Notes: a model not told the origin generated them from the sequence alone. Positions 36,501-46,942 are shown, numbered from the stretch's first letter. The stretch: 64,000 nucleotides of DNA from Brachyspira suanatina (GCF_001049755.1 NZ_CVLB01000001.1:1630995-1694994), one strand, 5' to 3'. A program made the numbers and translations.

Positions 36501-37598
36501 ATGAAAAGAATAGGTATATATATAGACTTAGAAAATGTATCACATTTAAGCTATGAAGTTAATTTTGAACAAATGTTTAATAATATATTTTCTTTTTATA
36601 AGAATAATTTAAAAGATAAAGAAATACTATATTCTATAAAAAAAGCTTATGGTGATGCAAAATCTATAAAAAAATATTCTAAAAAACTAAGAGATATGCA
36701 TATAGATATCGTTTATTCTGTGCCTGTTAATAAAGCTAAAAATATGGCTGATATGATATCATCAATAGATGCATTTGAAGATTTTGTAATAAATAAAAAA
36801 ATTGATATAGTAATATTTGTAAGCAGAGATGTTGATTATACTGTAGTTATGGATAGACTTTCAAGATATGGCGCCATTGTTGGAATAGTAACAGTATTTG
36901 ATAATTCTAAAAGAAATATATTCAAAAATTCATGCAATCATATATTCAAAATTGAGGATTATAAATTAGCAGAAAAACATGAAAATGAAACTAAGAAAGA
37001 AGAAAATAATATAGATAAAATAGAATTTTTAACTTTCTTTTATAATAGAGTACTAGAAATATATAATATACAAAATACAGAAACAGTAAAGATGTCAATA
37101 TCAGATATATGCAATAAAATAAATGAAGACTTTAATTTTGACAAAGGTAAAAGTGCTATAGAACAAACACAATTCAAAAAAATGAAAAATGTTCTTAAAT
37201 ATTTAAATCATAATGGAATAGAAACTGCAATTAATAATGATGATTTTTATATTAATCAAATAAATACATTCAAAAATGTAATGTCTAAAATTTTGAATTT
37301 AACCAGTTGTGAAATTAGCGAGAAAAATTTCATATTAGCTTTCAAAGAAATAATTTCTAATTATGAAGAAAATGCTGTTATTTCTCTTGCTAACACTATG
37401 AATGAGATAAATAAAAAATTTAAAATAGGCAATAATTCTAGTGCTGTAAAAAATACAAAATTTAAAAAACCAAGTAAATTTATAGACTATATAATTAAAA
37501 AGGATATTCCTATTGAACTTACAAATAAAGGAAACAGTTTTATGATGAAAGATAAAAACAAAGTATTAGAAATATTAGAAAATATACATAATGAATAA
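36501..37598 (+). CDS. NYN-domain putative ribonuclease with two OST-HTH/LOTUS-like modules
   Basis: A 365-residue protein. The N-terminal NYN domain (1-160) has the PIN-like acids D9 (YIDLENV), D85, D91 and SRDVDYT (D111, D113), typical of LabA/MARF1-type RNases. The rest holds two similar segments (about 196-255 and 287-345), each SxxDIxNKIN or LANTMNEIN, then F-x-F/IG, then a QFKKMKNVL/KFKKPSKFI helix and a strand, as in OST-HTH/LOTUS RNA-binding domains; this match is my reading, not a search. It has its own promoter. The next gene (tyrA) begins 22 bases later if started at 37621. Confidence 0.85.
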   Translation: MKRIGIYIDLENVSHLSYEVNFEQMFNNIFSFYKNNLKDKEILYSIKKAYGDAKSIKKYSKKLRDMHIDIVYSVPVNKAKNMADMISSIDAFEDFVINKKIDIVIFVSRDVDYTVVMDRLSRYGAIVGIVTVFDNSKRNIFKNSCNHIFKIEDYKLAEKHENETKKEENNIDKIEFLTFFYNRVLEIYNIQNTETVKMSISDICNKINEDFNFDKGKSAIEQTQFKKMKNVLKYLNHNGIETAINNDDFYINQINTFKNVMSKILNLTSCEISEKNFILAFKEIISNYEENAVISLANTMNEINKKFKIGNNSSAVKNTKFKKPSKFIDYIIKKDIPIELTNKGNSFMMKDKNKVLEILENIHNE

Positions 37599-37620
37599 CA
37601 ATAATATTAAGGAAATGAAT

Positions 37621-38472
37621 ATGTCAAATATAACAGTTATCGGAATGGGATTAATGGGCGGTTCTTTAATTAAAGCATTAAAGTTAAGCAATCAAAATTA
37701 CAATATATATGCCATAGATACAAATAAAGAAAATATAGAATCAGCTTTAAAAGAAGATTATATATTAAAAGGATATTCTAATTATGATAATATAAAAGAG
37801 CTTATTGAACTATCTGATATTATTATGATATGCACAATTCCGTCAATAGCAATAGATATAATAAATAAATATAAACATTTAATTGATAATAGTAAAATAT
37901 TATCAGATTTCTGCGGAGTTAAAACTGATATTTTTAATAATACAAAAGATAAAAAATATGTTGGGCTTCATACTATGGCTGGTAAGGAAAAAGGCGGATA
38001 TATAAACTCCTCTGAAACTCTTTTCAAAAACTCAAATGCCATAATAGTAAATAATGAAAATGCCAATGAAAATGATATAAATATAATAGAAAAACTTTCA
38101 AAGGATATAGGCTGCTTAAAAATAAAAAAAACAACAGCACAAAAACATGATGAAATGATAGCTTTTACTAGTCAGCTTATGCATATAGTGGCATGCGGTA
38201 TAGTTAATCATGATCATTTTTTGCCTTCGATTGGATTTGAAGGAAACAGCTTGGGAGATCATACAAGGGTTGGTACAATAGACGCTAATATGTGGAGCGA
38301 ATTATTTTTATATAACAGTTATTATTTATATGATTCTTTAGATAAATATATTAAATGCTTAAATGATTTCAAAGATGCTTTAAAAAATAAAAATAGAGAT
38401 GAATTAAAAAGACTTATGCAGCATTCAAATAATACAAAAAAAGAATGGCTGGATTTAAAAAATGAAAATTAA
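37621..38472 (+). CDS. tyrA: Prephenate dehydrogenase
   Basis: A 283-residue NAD-dependent enzyme of tyrosine synthesis, converting prephenate to 4-hydroxyphenylpyruvate. Rossmann loop ITVIGMGLMGGSL, IIMICTIP, GLHTMAGKEKGGY with the active-site His, and FTSQLMHIVA followed by the GDHTRVGTID helix are all typical of TyrA. The frame is open to 37591 but I start at 37621 (MSNITVIG) because AAGGA lies 7 bases upstream of it and it avoids overlap with the NYN gene. The stop is followed by a strong two-way terminator. Confidence 0.9.
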   Translation: MSNITVIGMGLMGGSLIKALKLSNQNYNIYAIDTNKENIESALKEDYILKGYSNYDNIKELIELSDIIMICTIPSIAIDIINKYKHLIDNSKILSDFCGVKTDIFNNTKDKKYVGLHTMAGKEKGGYINSSETLFKNSNAIIVNNENANENDINIIEKLSKDIGCLKIKKTTAQKHDEMIAFTSQLMHIVACGIVNHDHFLPSIGFEGNSLGDHTRVGTIDANMWSELFLYNSYYLYDSLDKYIKCLNDFKDALKNKNRDELKRLMQHSNNTKKEWLDLKNEN

Positions 38473-38497
38473 ATTATAAAGATATGTTTATATAAAC

Positions 38498-38549
38498 AAT
38501 ATAAATTTAGTGTCTAACAACTTTAACTGCTAGACACTAAATTTATATT
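38498..38549. terminator. Two-way terminator between tyrA and M24 peptidase gene
   Basis: Nineteen-pair perfect stem (38498-38516 with 38531-38549), 14-base loop, T runs on the plus strand after it. Convergent genes on both sides share it. Confidence 0.9.
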
Positions 38550-38552
38550 TTT

Positions 38553-39629
38553 TTATTTTATAATCATTTCTTTTGTAAAGCTATTTAAATTTTTATGCCC
38601 ATCTTTGGTTACAACTATCAAATCCTCTATTCTTACTCCTGTCTTTTTATCAGCACAATAAATACCTGGCTCTATTGAAAATATCATACCCTCTTTTAAT
38701 AATGCATGATGAACAGAACTAACATATCCATATTCATGAACATCCATACCTATACAATGACCTGTTCTATGAGTAAAATATTCTCCATATCCATTTTTTG
38801 TAATATAAGAACGTGCTTCATTATCTATATCTGAAAATTTTAATCCTTCTTTTACTTTATAAATGGCTCTTTCATTAGCAGTTTTTACTGTATTGTATAT
38901 TTTTTTAGCTTCATCGTTAGGCTCTCCGAAAAATATAGTCCTAGTCATATCTGAACAATATCCGTCATGCATACATCCCATATCAATAACTAAACATCCA
39001 TTATCCCCTATTACAGTATTGCCTGTAGAATAATGAGGATTAGTAGCATTCTCTGCAAAAGCTATTATAGGCGTGAATGAAAATCCTCCATCTGCTCCGT
39101 TTCTTTTATATATAAGTTTTAATTCTTCTAAAGCATCAATTTCTTTCATACCTACTCTTACAAAATCAATGATATCTTTCATACTTTTATCATTGATTTC
39201 TGAAGCTTTAATCATCTTTTTTATCTCTTCTTCATCCTTTTGCATTCTTACATAATCTATGCATGAAGAGGCATTTATATATTTTTTTGCTATATCTAAT
39301 TCCATCATCTCAAGTAAGAAATTGGAAGTCATAACCTTATCTATACCAATATTTTTATCTTTATGTACAAATTTAGATAATTTTTTTACAGCACTTTCTG
39401 TATCTGAATAATATAAAATATCTATATCATTATTATTTAATGGAAAAAGTTGATTATTAATAAGATGAACTTCATTATCCTGATTAATATAAAGTCCTAA
39501 AAATCTTTCTCCTGAATGTATATTAATATTTGTAAGATAATATATAGACATTCTGTCTGTTATAACAAATTGATAAATATCTTTTTCTTTCATAGAGTTA
39601 ATAACTCTGTTTAATCTATTAGTATTCAT
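38553..39629 (-). CDS. M24-family Xaa-Pro aminopeptidase/dipeptidase
   Basis: A 358-residue pita-bread metallopeptidase. The N-terminal creatinase-like part covers about 1-125; the catalytic part has the metal ligands in VIDMGCMHDGYCSDMTR (two Asp), RTGHCIGMDVHE (His), FSIEPGIY (Glu) and VRIEDL (Glu). These enzymes remove N-terminal residues next to proline or split Xaa-Pro dipeptides. Cytoplasmic. It converges on tyrA. Prolidase versus aminopeptidase P cannot be settled by sequence. Confidence 0.92.
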   Translation of the reverse strand: MNTNRLNRVINSMKEKDIYQFVITDRMSIYYLTNINIHSGERFLGLYINQDNEVHLINNQLFPLNNNDIDILYYSDTESAVKKLSKFVHKDKNIGIDKVMTSNFLLEMMELDIAKKYINASSCIDYVRMQKDEEEIKKMIKASEINDKSMKDIIDFVRVGMKEIDALEELKLIYKRNGADGGFSFTPIIAFAENATNPHYSTGNTVIGDNGCLVIDMGCMHDGYCSDMTRTIFFGEPNDEAKKIYNTVKTANERAIYKVKEGLKFSDIDNEARSYITKNGYGEYFTHRTGHCIGMDVHEYGYVSSVHHALLKEGMIFSIEPGIYCADKKTGVRIEDLIVVTKDGHKNLNSFTKEMIIK

Positions 39630-39706
39630 AAAAAATAATTCCTTTTATAAAAATCAAAAAATTATTAATATATATTATATAATGCAATGTATTATTTGTA
39701 TATAAA

Positions 39707-40597
39707 CTATTTATTTTTTTCAGGCAAACTAAGCAAAGTCAAAGCAGTCAATGTTAATAATACGCCTATAACAGAAAGTACAGTAGGTATTTCATGATAA
39801 AAGAATATTCCGAAAAACATTGCCGCTATAGGTTCGCCTGAAGCCAATATAGAAGCCTTTCCAGCATCCATATGTCCTAAAGCTATAGTAAAAAATGCAT
39901 AAGGAAATACTGATGTACAAAGAGAATGAAAAAGCATAAAAACCAACATACCAGAACCATTTTCTACTACAACATTTGAAAGTGCTTTCCAATCAGTAAA
40001 AGGCAATGATATTATAGCTATACTTATTAATGCATATAAAGTAACTGTTAATGTATTATAATTTTTTATTATAGCAAGTTTAGAAAATATACTGTAAAGT
40101 CCGTAAAAAAATGCTCCTAAAAAACCTATAAATATACCGAAATATGTCCAACGCATAGTTTCATTAGTTTCAAGTACTCCGCTTGCAAAGAAACAGCCAA
40201 GCAATGCTAATATCATACAAATAATTTTTTTTACAGTGATTTTCTCTTTAAAAAATATATTAGCAAATATCAAAACAAATATAGGAGATAAACTCAAAAG
40301 TACAGCAGATAAAGATAATGATAATTGCTTCACTGCCTCATTATAACAAATATTAAGTCCCAATATTCCAAGTATGCCAGCTGAAACGAATATCCATAAA
40401 TCTTTTAATTTTATTTTTATTAAAGATCTGTCATATAAAAACACACATATAAAAAATATTATGCTTGCTACAATAACTCTTGAAGAAACAACAGTAAAAC
40501 TATTAATATTCAATTCCATAAGTCTTCTTATAAATATTCCGCCGCCTCCCCAAAATATACCGGATAATATAGGAAGAATAGGTATAAACTTTTTCAT
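39707..40597 (-). CDS. DMT-family (EamA) transporter
   Basis: About 296 residues with ten membrane helices in two EamA repeats. Helix-rich segments such as LPILSGIFWGGGGIFIRR, AGILGILGLNICYNEAV and the second repeat GEPIAAMFFGIFFYHE fit drug/metabolite transporters, which export amino acids or metabolites. I start at MKKFIPILPI (40597), as GGAG lies 12 bases before it; a start six codons earlier is open but has no ribosome site. Substrate unknown. Confidence 0.9.
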   Translation of the reverse strand: MKKFIPILPILSGIFWGGGGIFIRRLMELNINSFTVVSSRVIVASIIFFICVFLYDRSLIKIKLKDLWIFVSAGILGILGLNICYNEAVKQLSLSLSAVLLSLSPIFVLIFANIFFKEKITVKKIICMILALLGCFFASGVLETNETMRWTYFGIFIGFLGAFFYGLYSIFSKLAIIKNYNTLTVTLYALISIAIISLPFTDWKALSNVVVENGSGMLVFMLFHSLCTSVFPYAFFTIALGHMDAGKASILASGEPIAAMFFGIFFYHEIPTVLSVIGVLLTLTALTLLSLPEKNK

Positions 40598-40648
40598 AAT
40601 GAAACAAGACTCCATAAATAATAATTAAAAATTTGAATCAGTATTATA

Positions 40649-40672
40649 TATTAAAAATAATTTTTTTTAATA
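40649..40672. terminator. AT hairpin after HEAT-like gene
   Basis: TATTAAAAA and TTTTTAATA arms with a short loop, just beyond the stop of the operon gene at 40681. Weak, AT-only stem. Confidence 0.35.
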
Positions 40673-40680
40673 GTGAATTT

Positions 40681-42510
40681 CTAAATATTTTTTATATTGA
40701 ACTGCTTTTTTATTAATACCTGATGTTCTAAAGATGTATAACTTAGAAGCTCAAAAAATGATTTACTTGGAAAAACTGAATATTGAATATATTTATGATA
40801 AGGACGAACCAATTTATAATATTTTTTATCTAATAATTTTGAACGTCCTAATGTTAATAAAAATACTCCTACATATTCTCCAACTAATTTTTCTTTATAA
40901 TCATAATCATCTTTGAAATCATTTACTTTTATTAATGTTTCATCTAAATAATTAAATATTTCATTTTTATAGTTTTCTATACTTTTAGCTAGGCAATTCG
41001 CTATAGAAGATAAAAGAATACTATTATTTTCATTTAATATCTTTTTATCATCAAAACTGCTATATATATTCAAAGTATTTATTATTACTTCCCTATTAAT
41101 AATATTTTTTATAGGAGCATATATTTCAAATAATAATTTCATTGCATCTATATTATTATTAATAATTATATCTGTAATAGTTTCTTCATCTTTTTTAATC
41201 AATGATTCTTCTATAATATACCATAAAGGTTTTGAATCAATTATTTTGCATAGAATTTTATTTTTTATATAATCATCATCTATAAGTCTTTTTGCAGATT
41301 CGGTATTTAAAGGCATATTAATGGTTTCTAGTTCATAACTTCCAAATAAATTAGGAGCATTATCAACAATCTTTCTTAATACTCTCTTTTGTATATCATT
41401 CAAATCTGGATTTATTAATTCTTCTTTTTTCTTTTTATTTGGAAAAACTCTTGTAACGGCTTCTATTAATATATCATCATAACTTTTTTCATCACTATTA
41501 ATATTACCTGTAACATTACTTTTTGTTTTAATGCCCTCAGTATTTAATAATGTTTCAATATCACTAGAATAAGCCCAAGCATATTTTGCTATATTAGAAA
41601 AATTATCGTCCCATACCCAATCAACACCTGCACAATTATTTTCTATTATATACAAAAGCAAATTAGAAATATCTTTATTAAAAATACCAGTATAAGCTAA
41701 ACAAATTGCTGCAGATCCTCTTACCAAAAGAGATTCGCTGCTATTCATAATATTATAAACTTCTTCAATATGCTTATTAACTTTTAATTTTTTTATGTTA
41801 TTAATATCATTAATATTTGGATATTCTTTATAATAATCTTTATTAGAAATTTTATAATTATGCTGTGCCGCTATAAAACCTTGTACTAATAAAGTTGAAG
41901 CCTGACGAATATAGGCATTATTTTTATTTCCATTTTCTAATTTGAAACATTCATCATAAGAAAAATTCAATATTTCGTCTAAAGAGTTTGGAATAAAACA
42001 TAATAATCTCATAGCTTCAAGAGAATTGCTTTTATTATAATAATCAAGTATTTCATTTTTATATTTTTTGACAGTACCATAATATTTAGTTTTATAAAAG
42101 AATGGCGTATTAATAAAATGCTTTTCTCCCAATGCTATTCTTGCTAAAAATATACATGCCAATTCTGAAGCATTATTATTGAACTTCAGTAAATCTGCTA
42201 AATAAGAAACAGCCATCTTTGAAGATTTATAAACACTTCCTTGATGGGTAGTTGCTGCATAAAGTCCATACACTCCGAAATTAACATCATTATCATCATC
42301 GCTAGTTAAAGCTTCTATATAATAAGGTGTTAAATCTGCTTTGCCGTAAGCATCATAAACATTTCCCCATTTTTCATCATAAAGTCCATTAGGAACATAT
42401 CTATTTTTTCCAGTTAATGGAGGACGTTCTATTTTATCAAACTGAAATTTAGAATTTTCATCATTATTTATATGATAATTATCCCATTTTGGAAGAGATT
42501 CCATACTCAT
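40681..42510 (-). CDS. HEAT-like repeat protein in DUF4132 operon
   Basis: A 609-residue cytoplasmic protein with no signal or membrane helix. The first half has helix pairs like HEAT repeats (ASELACIFLARIALGE, RQASTLLVQGFIAAQ, LLVRGSAAICLAYTG); the second half is helical without clear repeats. No catalytic motif. Its ATG overlaps the TGA of the TPR gene as ATGA, so the two are translationally coupled in one transcript with the DUF4132 gene. Function unknown; probable scaffold. HEAT-like call is inference. Confidence 0.75.
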   Translation of the reverse strand: MSMESLPKWDNYHINNDENSKFQFDKIERPPLTGKNRYVPNGLYDEKWGNVYDAYGKADLTPYYIEALTSDDDNDVNFGVYGLYAATTHQGSVYKSSKMAVSYLADLLKFNNNASELACIFLARIALGEKHFINTPFFYKTKYYGTVKKYKNEILDYYNKSNSLEAMRLLCFIPNSLDEILNFSYDECFKLENGNKNNAYIRQASTLLVQGFIAAQHNYKISNKDYYKEYPNINDINNIKKLKVNKHIEEVYNIMNSSESLLVRGSAAICLAYTGIFNKDISNLLLYIIENNCAGVDWVWDDNFSNIAKYAWAYSSDIETLLNTEGIKTKSNVTGNINSDEKSYDDILIEAVTRVFPNKKKKEELINPDLNDIQKRVLRKIVDNAPNLFGSYELETINMPLNTESAKRLIDDDYIKNKILCKIIDSKPLWYIIEESLIKKDEETITDIIINNNIDAMKLLFEIYAPIKNIINREVIINTLNIYSSFDDKKILNENNSILLSSIANCLAKSIENYKNEIFNYLDETLIKVNDFKDDYDYKEKLVGEYVGVFLLTLGRSKLLDKKYYKLVRPYHKYIQYSVFPSKSFFELLSYTSLEHQVLIKKQFNIKNI

Positions 42511-43553
42511 AATAATTTATGCTCCTTACAAAATTTAATTGCTGCTTCAAAATTTTTATTCGCTAATTCTAATACATAATCTTTAAATTCATTTAAATTA
42601 TCTTCATCTTCTAAAGCTAACTCATAAGATTTATTTATATCTTCAAATGCTTCATCATTTAATTTTTTGAAATCATCAATATTTTTTTGAGCAACTTCAA
42701 GTTTAATTTCTGCCCTATTAAAATATAAAAGCCAATACTCACTATCTAACTCAATAGCTTTATCGCAATCTTTAATAGCTTCCTCGTTTTTATTTAAGTT
42801 ATATAAAACAATAGCCCTATTTCCATAAGCCTCTATATAATACTCATCTATCTCTAATACTTTATTATAAAGATTTAAAGCCTTCTCATAATTTTCATTA
42901 GTATTATAATATAATGCCTTATTATAATAAGCATTTATATTATTATCAATTTCTATAGCTTTATCATAATCTGCTATAATATCTTCTTCATTATAATTTA
43001 GTTCATTTTTTGCATTTCCTCTGCTATTATAGGCATTACTGTACTTAGGATTTATTTCAATAGCTTTATCGTAATCATCTAATGCATTTTTATAATCTTC
43101 TAAATTAGATTTTGAAAGTCCTCTATTATAGTAAAGTTCTGCATCATTTTTATTTAATTTTATAGCACAAGTAAAATCTTCAATAGCCTTTTCAAATTCT
43201 CCTAATGCTCCATAACATAAGCCTCTATTATTATAAACATCGCTAATGGTATTATCAAGTTTTATACTTTTAGTGTAATCTTTAATGGCTTTCTCATAAT
43301 CACCAATATCATATTCAGTTAAACCCTTATTATAATATATATCTGCATTATTATTATCTAATTTCAAAGCAGTATTAAAATCTTTTAATGCAGCTTTATA
43401 TTTACCTAGCTTGTTCTTTGCAAGTCCTCTGCAATTATAAATTTCCGCATTATCTCCATTATAAAATATTAGTTTATCATAATATTCTATTGACTTTTCA
43501 TAATTTCCTGCATCGAATGCTTCATTTGCTAATTTGTAAAAATCATCAATCAT
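42507..43553 (-). CDS. TPR-repeat protein in DUF4132 operon
   Basis: A 348-residue protein of about nine tetratricopeptide repeats of 34 residues from residue 1 to about 300, each with the A/G-x-Y pattern (for example NADIYYNKGLTEYDIGDYEKAI, given here only by its key residues Y-N-K-G and the closing Y-x-x-A). TPR arrays bind other proteins. Shine-Dalgarno AAAGGAT before the ATG; 20 bases after the DUF4132 gene and overlapping the next gene by 4 bases. Cytoplasmic; partner could be the operon neighbours. Confidence 0.9.
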   Translation of the reverse strand: MIDDFYKLANEAFDAGNYEKSIEYYDKLIFYNGDNAEIYNCRGLAKNKLGKYKAALKDFNTALKLDNNNADIYYNKGLTEYDIGDYEKAIKDYTKSIKLDNTISDVYNNRGLCYGALGEFEKAIEDFTCAIKLNKNDAELYYNRGLSKSNLEDYKNALDDYDKAIEINPKYSNAYNSRGNAKNELNYNEEDIIADYDKAIEIDNNINAYYNKALYYNTNENYEKALNLYNKVLEIDEYYIEAYGNRAIVLYNLNKNEEAIKDCDKAIELDSEYWLLYFNRAEIKLEVAQKNIDDFKKLNDEAFEDINKSYELALEDEDNLNEFKDYVLELANKNFEAAIKFCKEHKLL

Positions 43554-43573
43554 ACTTTATCCTTTAAAAATTA

Positions 43574-46500
43574 TTATAACTCTTTTACTAAACCGCACAT
43601 AGAAGATACAAATCTTTTATTCAATTCCAAAGGATTGCTTGGACAATTAAAATCAAAATTATTATCTTCATCTAATTTATAAAATACTGCTCTTTCAATG
43701 TCAACATCTTCTTCTTGTACATAACCAACCATCAAATAATTAAAATGAATAACAAACATTATTTTTGCTATTTCATCTTTCAAAGAATATTCAAAAAAAG
43801 TTCCAGCATCTAAAACCTCTCCCCTTTTCATATCAAGAGAAGCTGCAAATTTCATTAATGCATAAGGATTAACTTTGTTATCATGATATACTATTTCAAG
43901 ATTTTTATTTATATCTTTTTCTTCTGGAAGCTCATAAATCATATTAAGCTGTTCTATAGGTTGTGCTATATCATAATCTGATAATTGATTTTTCCATTTC
44001 AATAAAATATCATTATCAAGTTCTATAGGGTGAATTAATGTTATATTCTTTTTATCTTTTAATTCATCTTTAAATATATATTCTTCATCATGTACAGTAT
44101 TAAAAGAACCATCTTCCGTATATCTGAATGACTCTATTAATTTATTATTATCATCATAAATGCCCCATATAAGTTTTTGAGCGAATATATTCATCAAAGG
44201 ATTATCCACAAATACTTCTTTAAATCCTTTATAGCTCCATTTTCTTCCATTTAATAATACTTTTTTCAATCTTATAATTTGATTTTCTACAGTATTTTTT
44301 ATAGATTTTTTTAATTCTGTTAATTCTTTTTTTGCTTTTGAAGCTGTATCTTTATCATCTTTAGTATTTGGAGCAGGAAGAGATTTTATTGTTTTATCAT
44401 TTTGATTATCTTTAATTGATAAACTAAAATCATTGTTTATACTTATAGTAAAAGTTCTTTGAGCCTCTCCTCCATAAGATAAAGTCTTTTGTCCTTTACT
44501 GTCAAAATCAAAATTAGGTATTATTTTATCAATAAGTTCATCTCTGCTAATTCCAAGTATAGAAGAAACATTTTCTAATGCAGTTTTAGCAGCATTTTTA
44601 ACTTGATTATTTTTATACTTTAAAGAAATAGAATCAAGCATAACAAGAACCAATTTATTTCCATTCAATGCCATACATTGTACTATATGTGCTGCTAATG
44701 CTCCTCTGGCATTATTAGTTAAATAAGCAACTTCATTTTTTAATTTTAACACTGCTTCATCATCCATATATAAACAGTAAAGAATATATATGTTTTTTAA
44801 TTCTATAGGATATTTCAAATTAACAAATTCATTATAAATATTTGATAAAGCATTTCTAAAATATTCCATATCAAAATGATTAATTATTTTTTCTATATCT
44901 ATTAATTTGTTTATTTCTTTTAATGCTATATATTCAGTAAAAATATACTTCATTACTTTTAACGGTACTAATGTTTTTTTATCTTTTAATAATACATTTG
45001 ATATTTCTTTTTCTATAAAGCTATATTTATTGATTTTTTCTTCATATCCTTCATTATAATATTTATCTACATGAGAGTTTATTTCTTCTATATTTTTAAA
45101 CTCAAAACTTTCATTAAATCTGCTCATATCCCAAATTCTTATTATGCTTTTTAATGAAGTTTCAAATTCTCCTTTAGCTTTATCAAGTTTCTGAATTAAA
45201 TCATCTTTTACTTTGCTTTCTGATTTTTCTAATATTTTAATGCATGTCTTTTTTATTTCTTTTGATTTTGATGTTTCAAGAAGTTTTAACACTAATTTAT
45301 AATTTTCTATTTTACTTTCTTTGTTATATAAAGTATTCAAAAAATGTATGGTGAAATTAATATCCTTAGAAATATTTTTTATAAACTTATCATCATTAAT
45401 AAACTTATCAATATCTTCTAAATAATTATTGCCTATTTCTATGACATTATATATATTTAATAATGTTTTTTTCTTGTTATCTGCCGAATATATGGCATTT
45501 GTATAAATATAGTAAGTTAAATAAATATCTATTATGTTTACTTTATCATTTAGAGTAAATATTTCTTTTACAATATTGAAAACTGTTTTATCATATAAAT
45601 AATTTCTAGCTGAAATAAAACTATTTATTGTAATATAAGAATATAGAGTGGATTTTATAAAATTTTTAGCCTTATCATTATAATCGTATAATAAAGCAAG
45701 CATATAAGTATGATATTCAAATATATTATGTATCAAATATTTATAATCATTATAATCATCATAACATTCAGGAAGCGGATCTAAAAAATTACATAGAAAA
45801 TCTACTGCCCTATCAACTATATTATGATCTATAATTTCATTTTCTTTTTTATTAAATAAAAATGCAGACATAAGCAAATAAATATCAATACAATTATCTA
45901 CAAAATGCATGTTATTATATTTTAATTGAGGATTAGAATTATTATAATCAAGCAAAACAGATTCCTGATATAATTTATACATATTATAGAAATTATCTTT
46001 ATCATCATTATATAATGATTCTATTAATTCCAATTTTATACTTTGAGAATTAGATTTAAATAAATAAAATATTTTCTGTAATATTTCAAGAAGCTCATTA
46101 ATAAATGTATATGTTAAAGTTACATTATTATATTTATTATCTGATGTGGTGTAATTAATATCTATTATATATCTTATAAAATATTCACTCTTATAAAAGA
46201 CATTAATATCCTTCATAAATAAAGCTGACGAACCTTTATTATTTGATAAAATTTCTAAAAACTTATTTTTTATTTCCTCTGATACATCAATAATTAAAAA
46301 TAAAGAACATAAAATATTTCTAATGATTATATTTTCATTATTTTCTATTTTGGAAATTATAGATAATAATTTAAAAGCCAAGTTTTTATCTTTGGTATGT
46401 ATTATTAATTGAGATAAAATATATAATGGACAATATATTTGATAATCTTTATATTCATCGATTATTTCATCATCAGTTTTATTTTTTATTTCTTCTATAA

Positions 46501-46942
46501 ATCTATTAAAAGAATTTTTTATTTTATTATCTATTTTTACCAAATCCTTAAAAATTAAATTATAACATTTTAAAAAATCTATAAAAAAATGAATTCCTAT
46601 AATATTTTCTTTGTTTTCAAAAATATAATAAAGAAATCCATTTTTTACAGAATCATCTAAATAATAAAATCTTATAATATTATAAGTATTATTTTCTCTA
46701 TATTCATAATTATTATGTATATAAAGAATAAGCAGTCTTTTATATGATTCTCTCTCATCTTGTCGGCATTTACTTAAATCATTAATAAAAGCATCAAAAT
46801 CATTTCTATTCATTATAGAATGAACTCTTTCAGGTACTTCATCAGTTTTTAAATACACATAATCTTCAATAGTATGTCTAATCTCATTTGAAATATCTTT
46901 ATTATTTGTAACTTTTTTTATATGGCTTTCTATGCTTCCCAT
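43574..46942 (-). CDS. DUF4132 (MolR-like) large protein
   Basis: A 1,122-residue cytoplasmic protein. The C-terminal 200 residues carry the DUF4132 pattern: WGIYDDNNK near 923, then ESFRYTEDGSF, ITLIHPIELD and a downstream DYDIAQPIEQL, equivalent to the W-G-x-Y / HP / QP-x-x-Q-L elements of that family. The N-terminal part (1-850) is helical, HEAT-like in places (ARGALAAHIVQCMALNG). DUF4132 proteins (MolR) are widespread and of unknown function. It is the first gene of a three-gene operon, with AAGGAT before the ATG and a promoter at 46976-47004. Confidence 0.85.
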   Translation of the reverse strand: MGSIESHIKKVTNNKDISNEIRHTIEDYVYLKTDEVPERVHSIMNRNDFDAFINDLSKCRQDERESYKRLLILYIHNNYEYRENNTYNIIRFYYLDDSVKNGFLYYIFENKENIIGIHFFIDFLKCYNLIFKDLVKIDNKIKNSFNRFIEEIKNKTDDEIIDEYKDYQIYCPLYILSQLIIHTKDKNLAFKLLSIISKIENNENIIIRNILCSLFLIIDVSEEIKNKFLEILSNNKGSSALFMKDINVFYKSEYFIRYIIDINYTTSDNKYNNVTLTYTFINELLEILQKIFYLFKSNSQSIKLELIESLYNDDKDNFYNMYKLYQESVLLDYNNSNPQLKYNNMHFVDNCIDIYLLMSAFLFNKKENEIIDHNIVDRAVDFLCNFLDPLPECYDDYNDYKYLIHNIFEYHTYMLALLYDYNDKAKNFIKSTLYSYITINSFISARNYLYDKTVFNIVKEIFTLNDKVNIIDIYLTYYIYTNAIYSADNKKKTLLNIYNVIEIGNNYLEDIDKFINDDKFIKNISKDINFTIHFLNTLYNKESKIENYKLVLKLLETSKSKEIKKTCIKILEKSESKVKDDLIQKLDKAKGEFETSLKSIIRIWDMSRFNESFEFKNIEEINSHVDKYYNEGYEEKINKYSFIEKEISNVLLKDKKTLVPLKVMKYIFTEYIALKEINKLIDIEKIINHFDMEYFRNALSNIYNEFVNLKYPIELKNIYILYCLYMDDEAVLKLKNEVAYLTNNARGALAAHIVQCMALNGNKLVLVMLDSISLKYKNNQVKNAAKTALENVSSILGISRDELIDKIIPNFDFDSKGQKTLSYGGEAQRTFTISINNDFSLSIKDNQNDKTIKSLPAPNTKDDKDTASKAKKELTELKKSIKNTVENQIIRLKKVLLNGRKWSYKGFKEVFVDNPLMNIFAQKLIWGIYDDNNKLIESFRYTEDGSFNTVHDEEYIFKDELKDKKNITLIHPIELDNDILLKWKNQLSDYDIAQPIEQLNMIYELPEEKDINKNLEIVYHDNKVNPYALMKFAASLDMKRGEVLDAGTFFEYSLKDEIAKIMFVIHFNYLMVGYVQEEDVDIERAVFYKLDEDNNFDFNCPSNPLELNKRFVSSMCGLVKEL

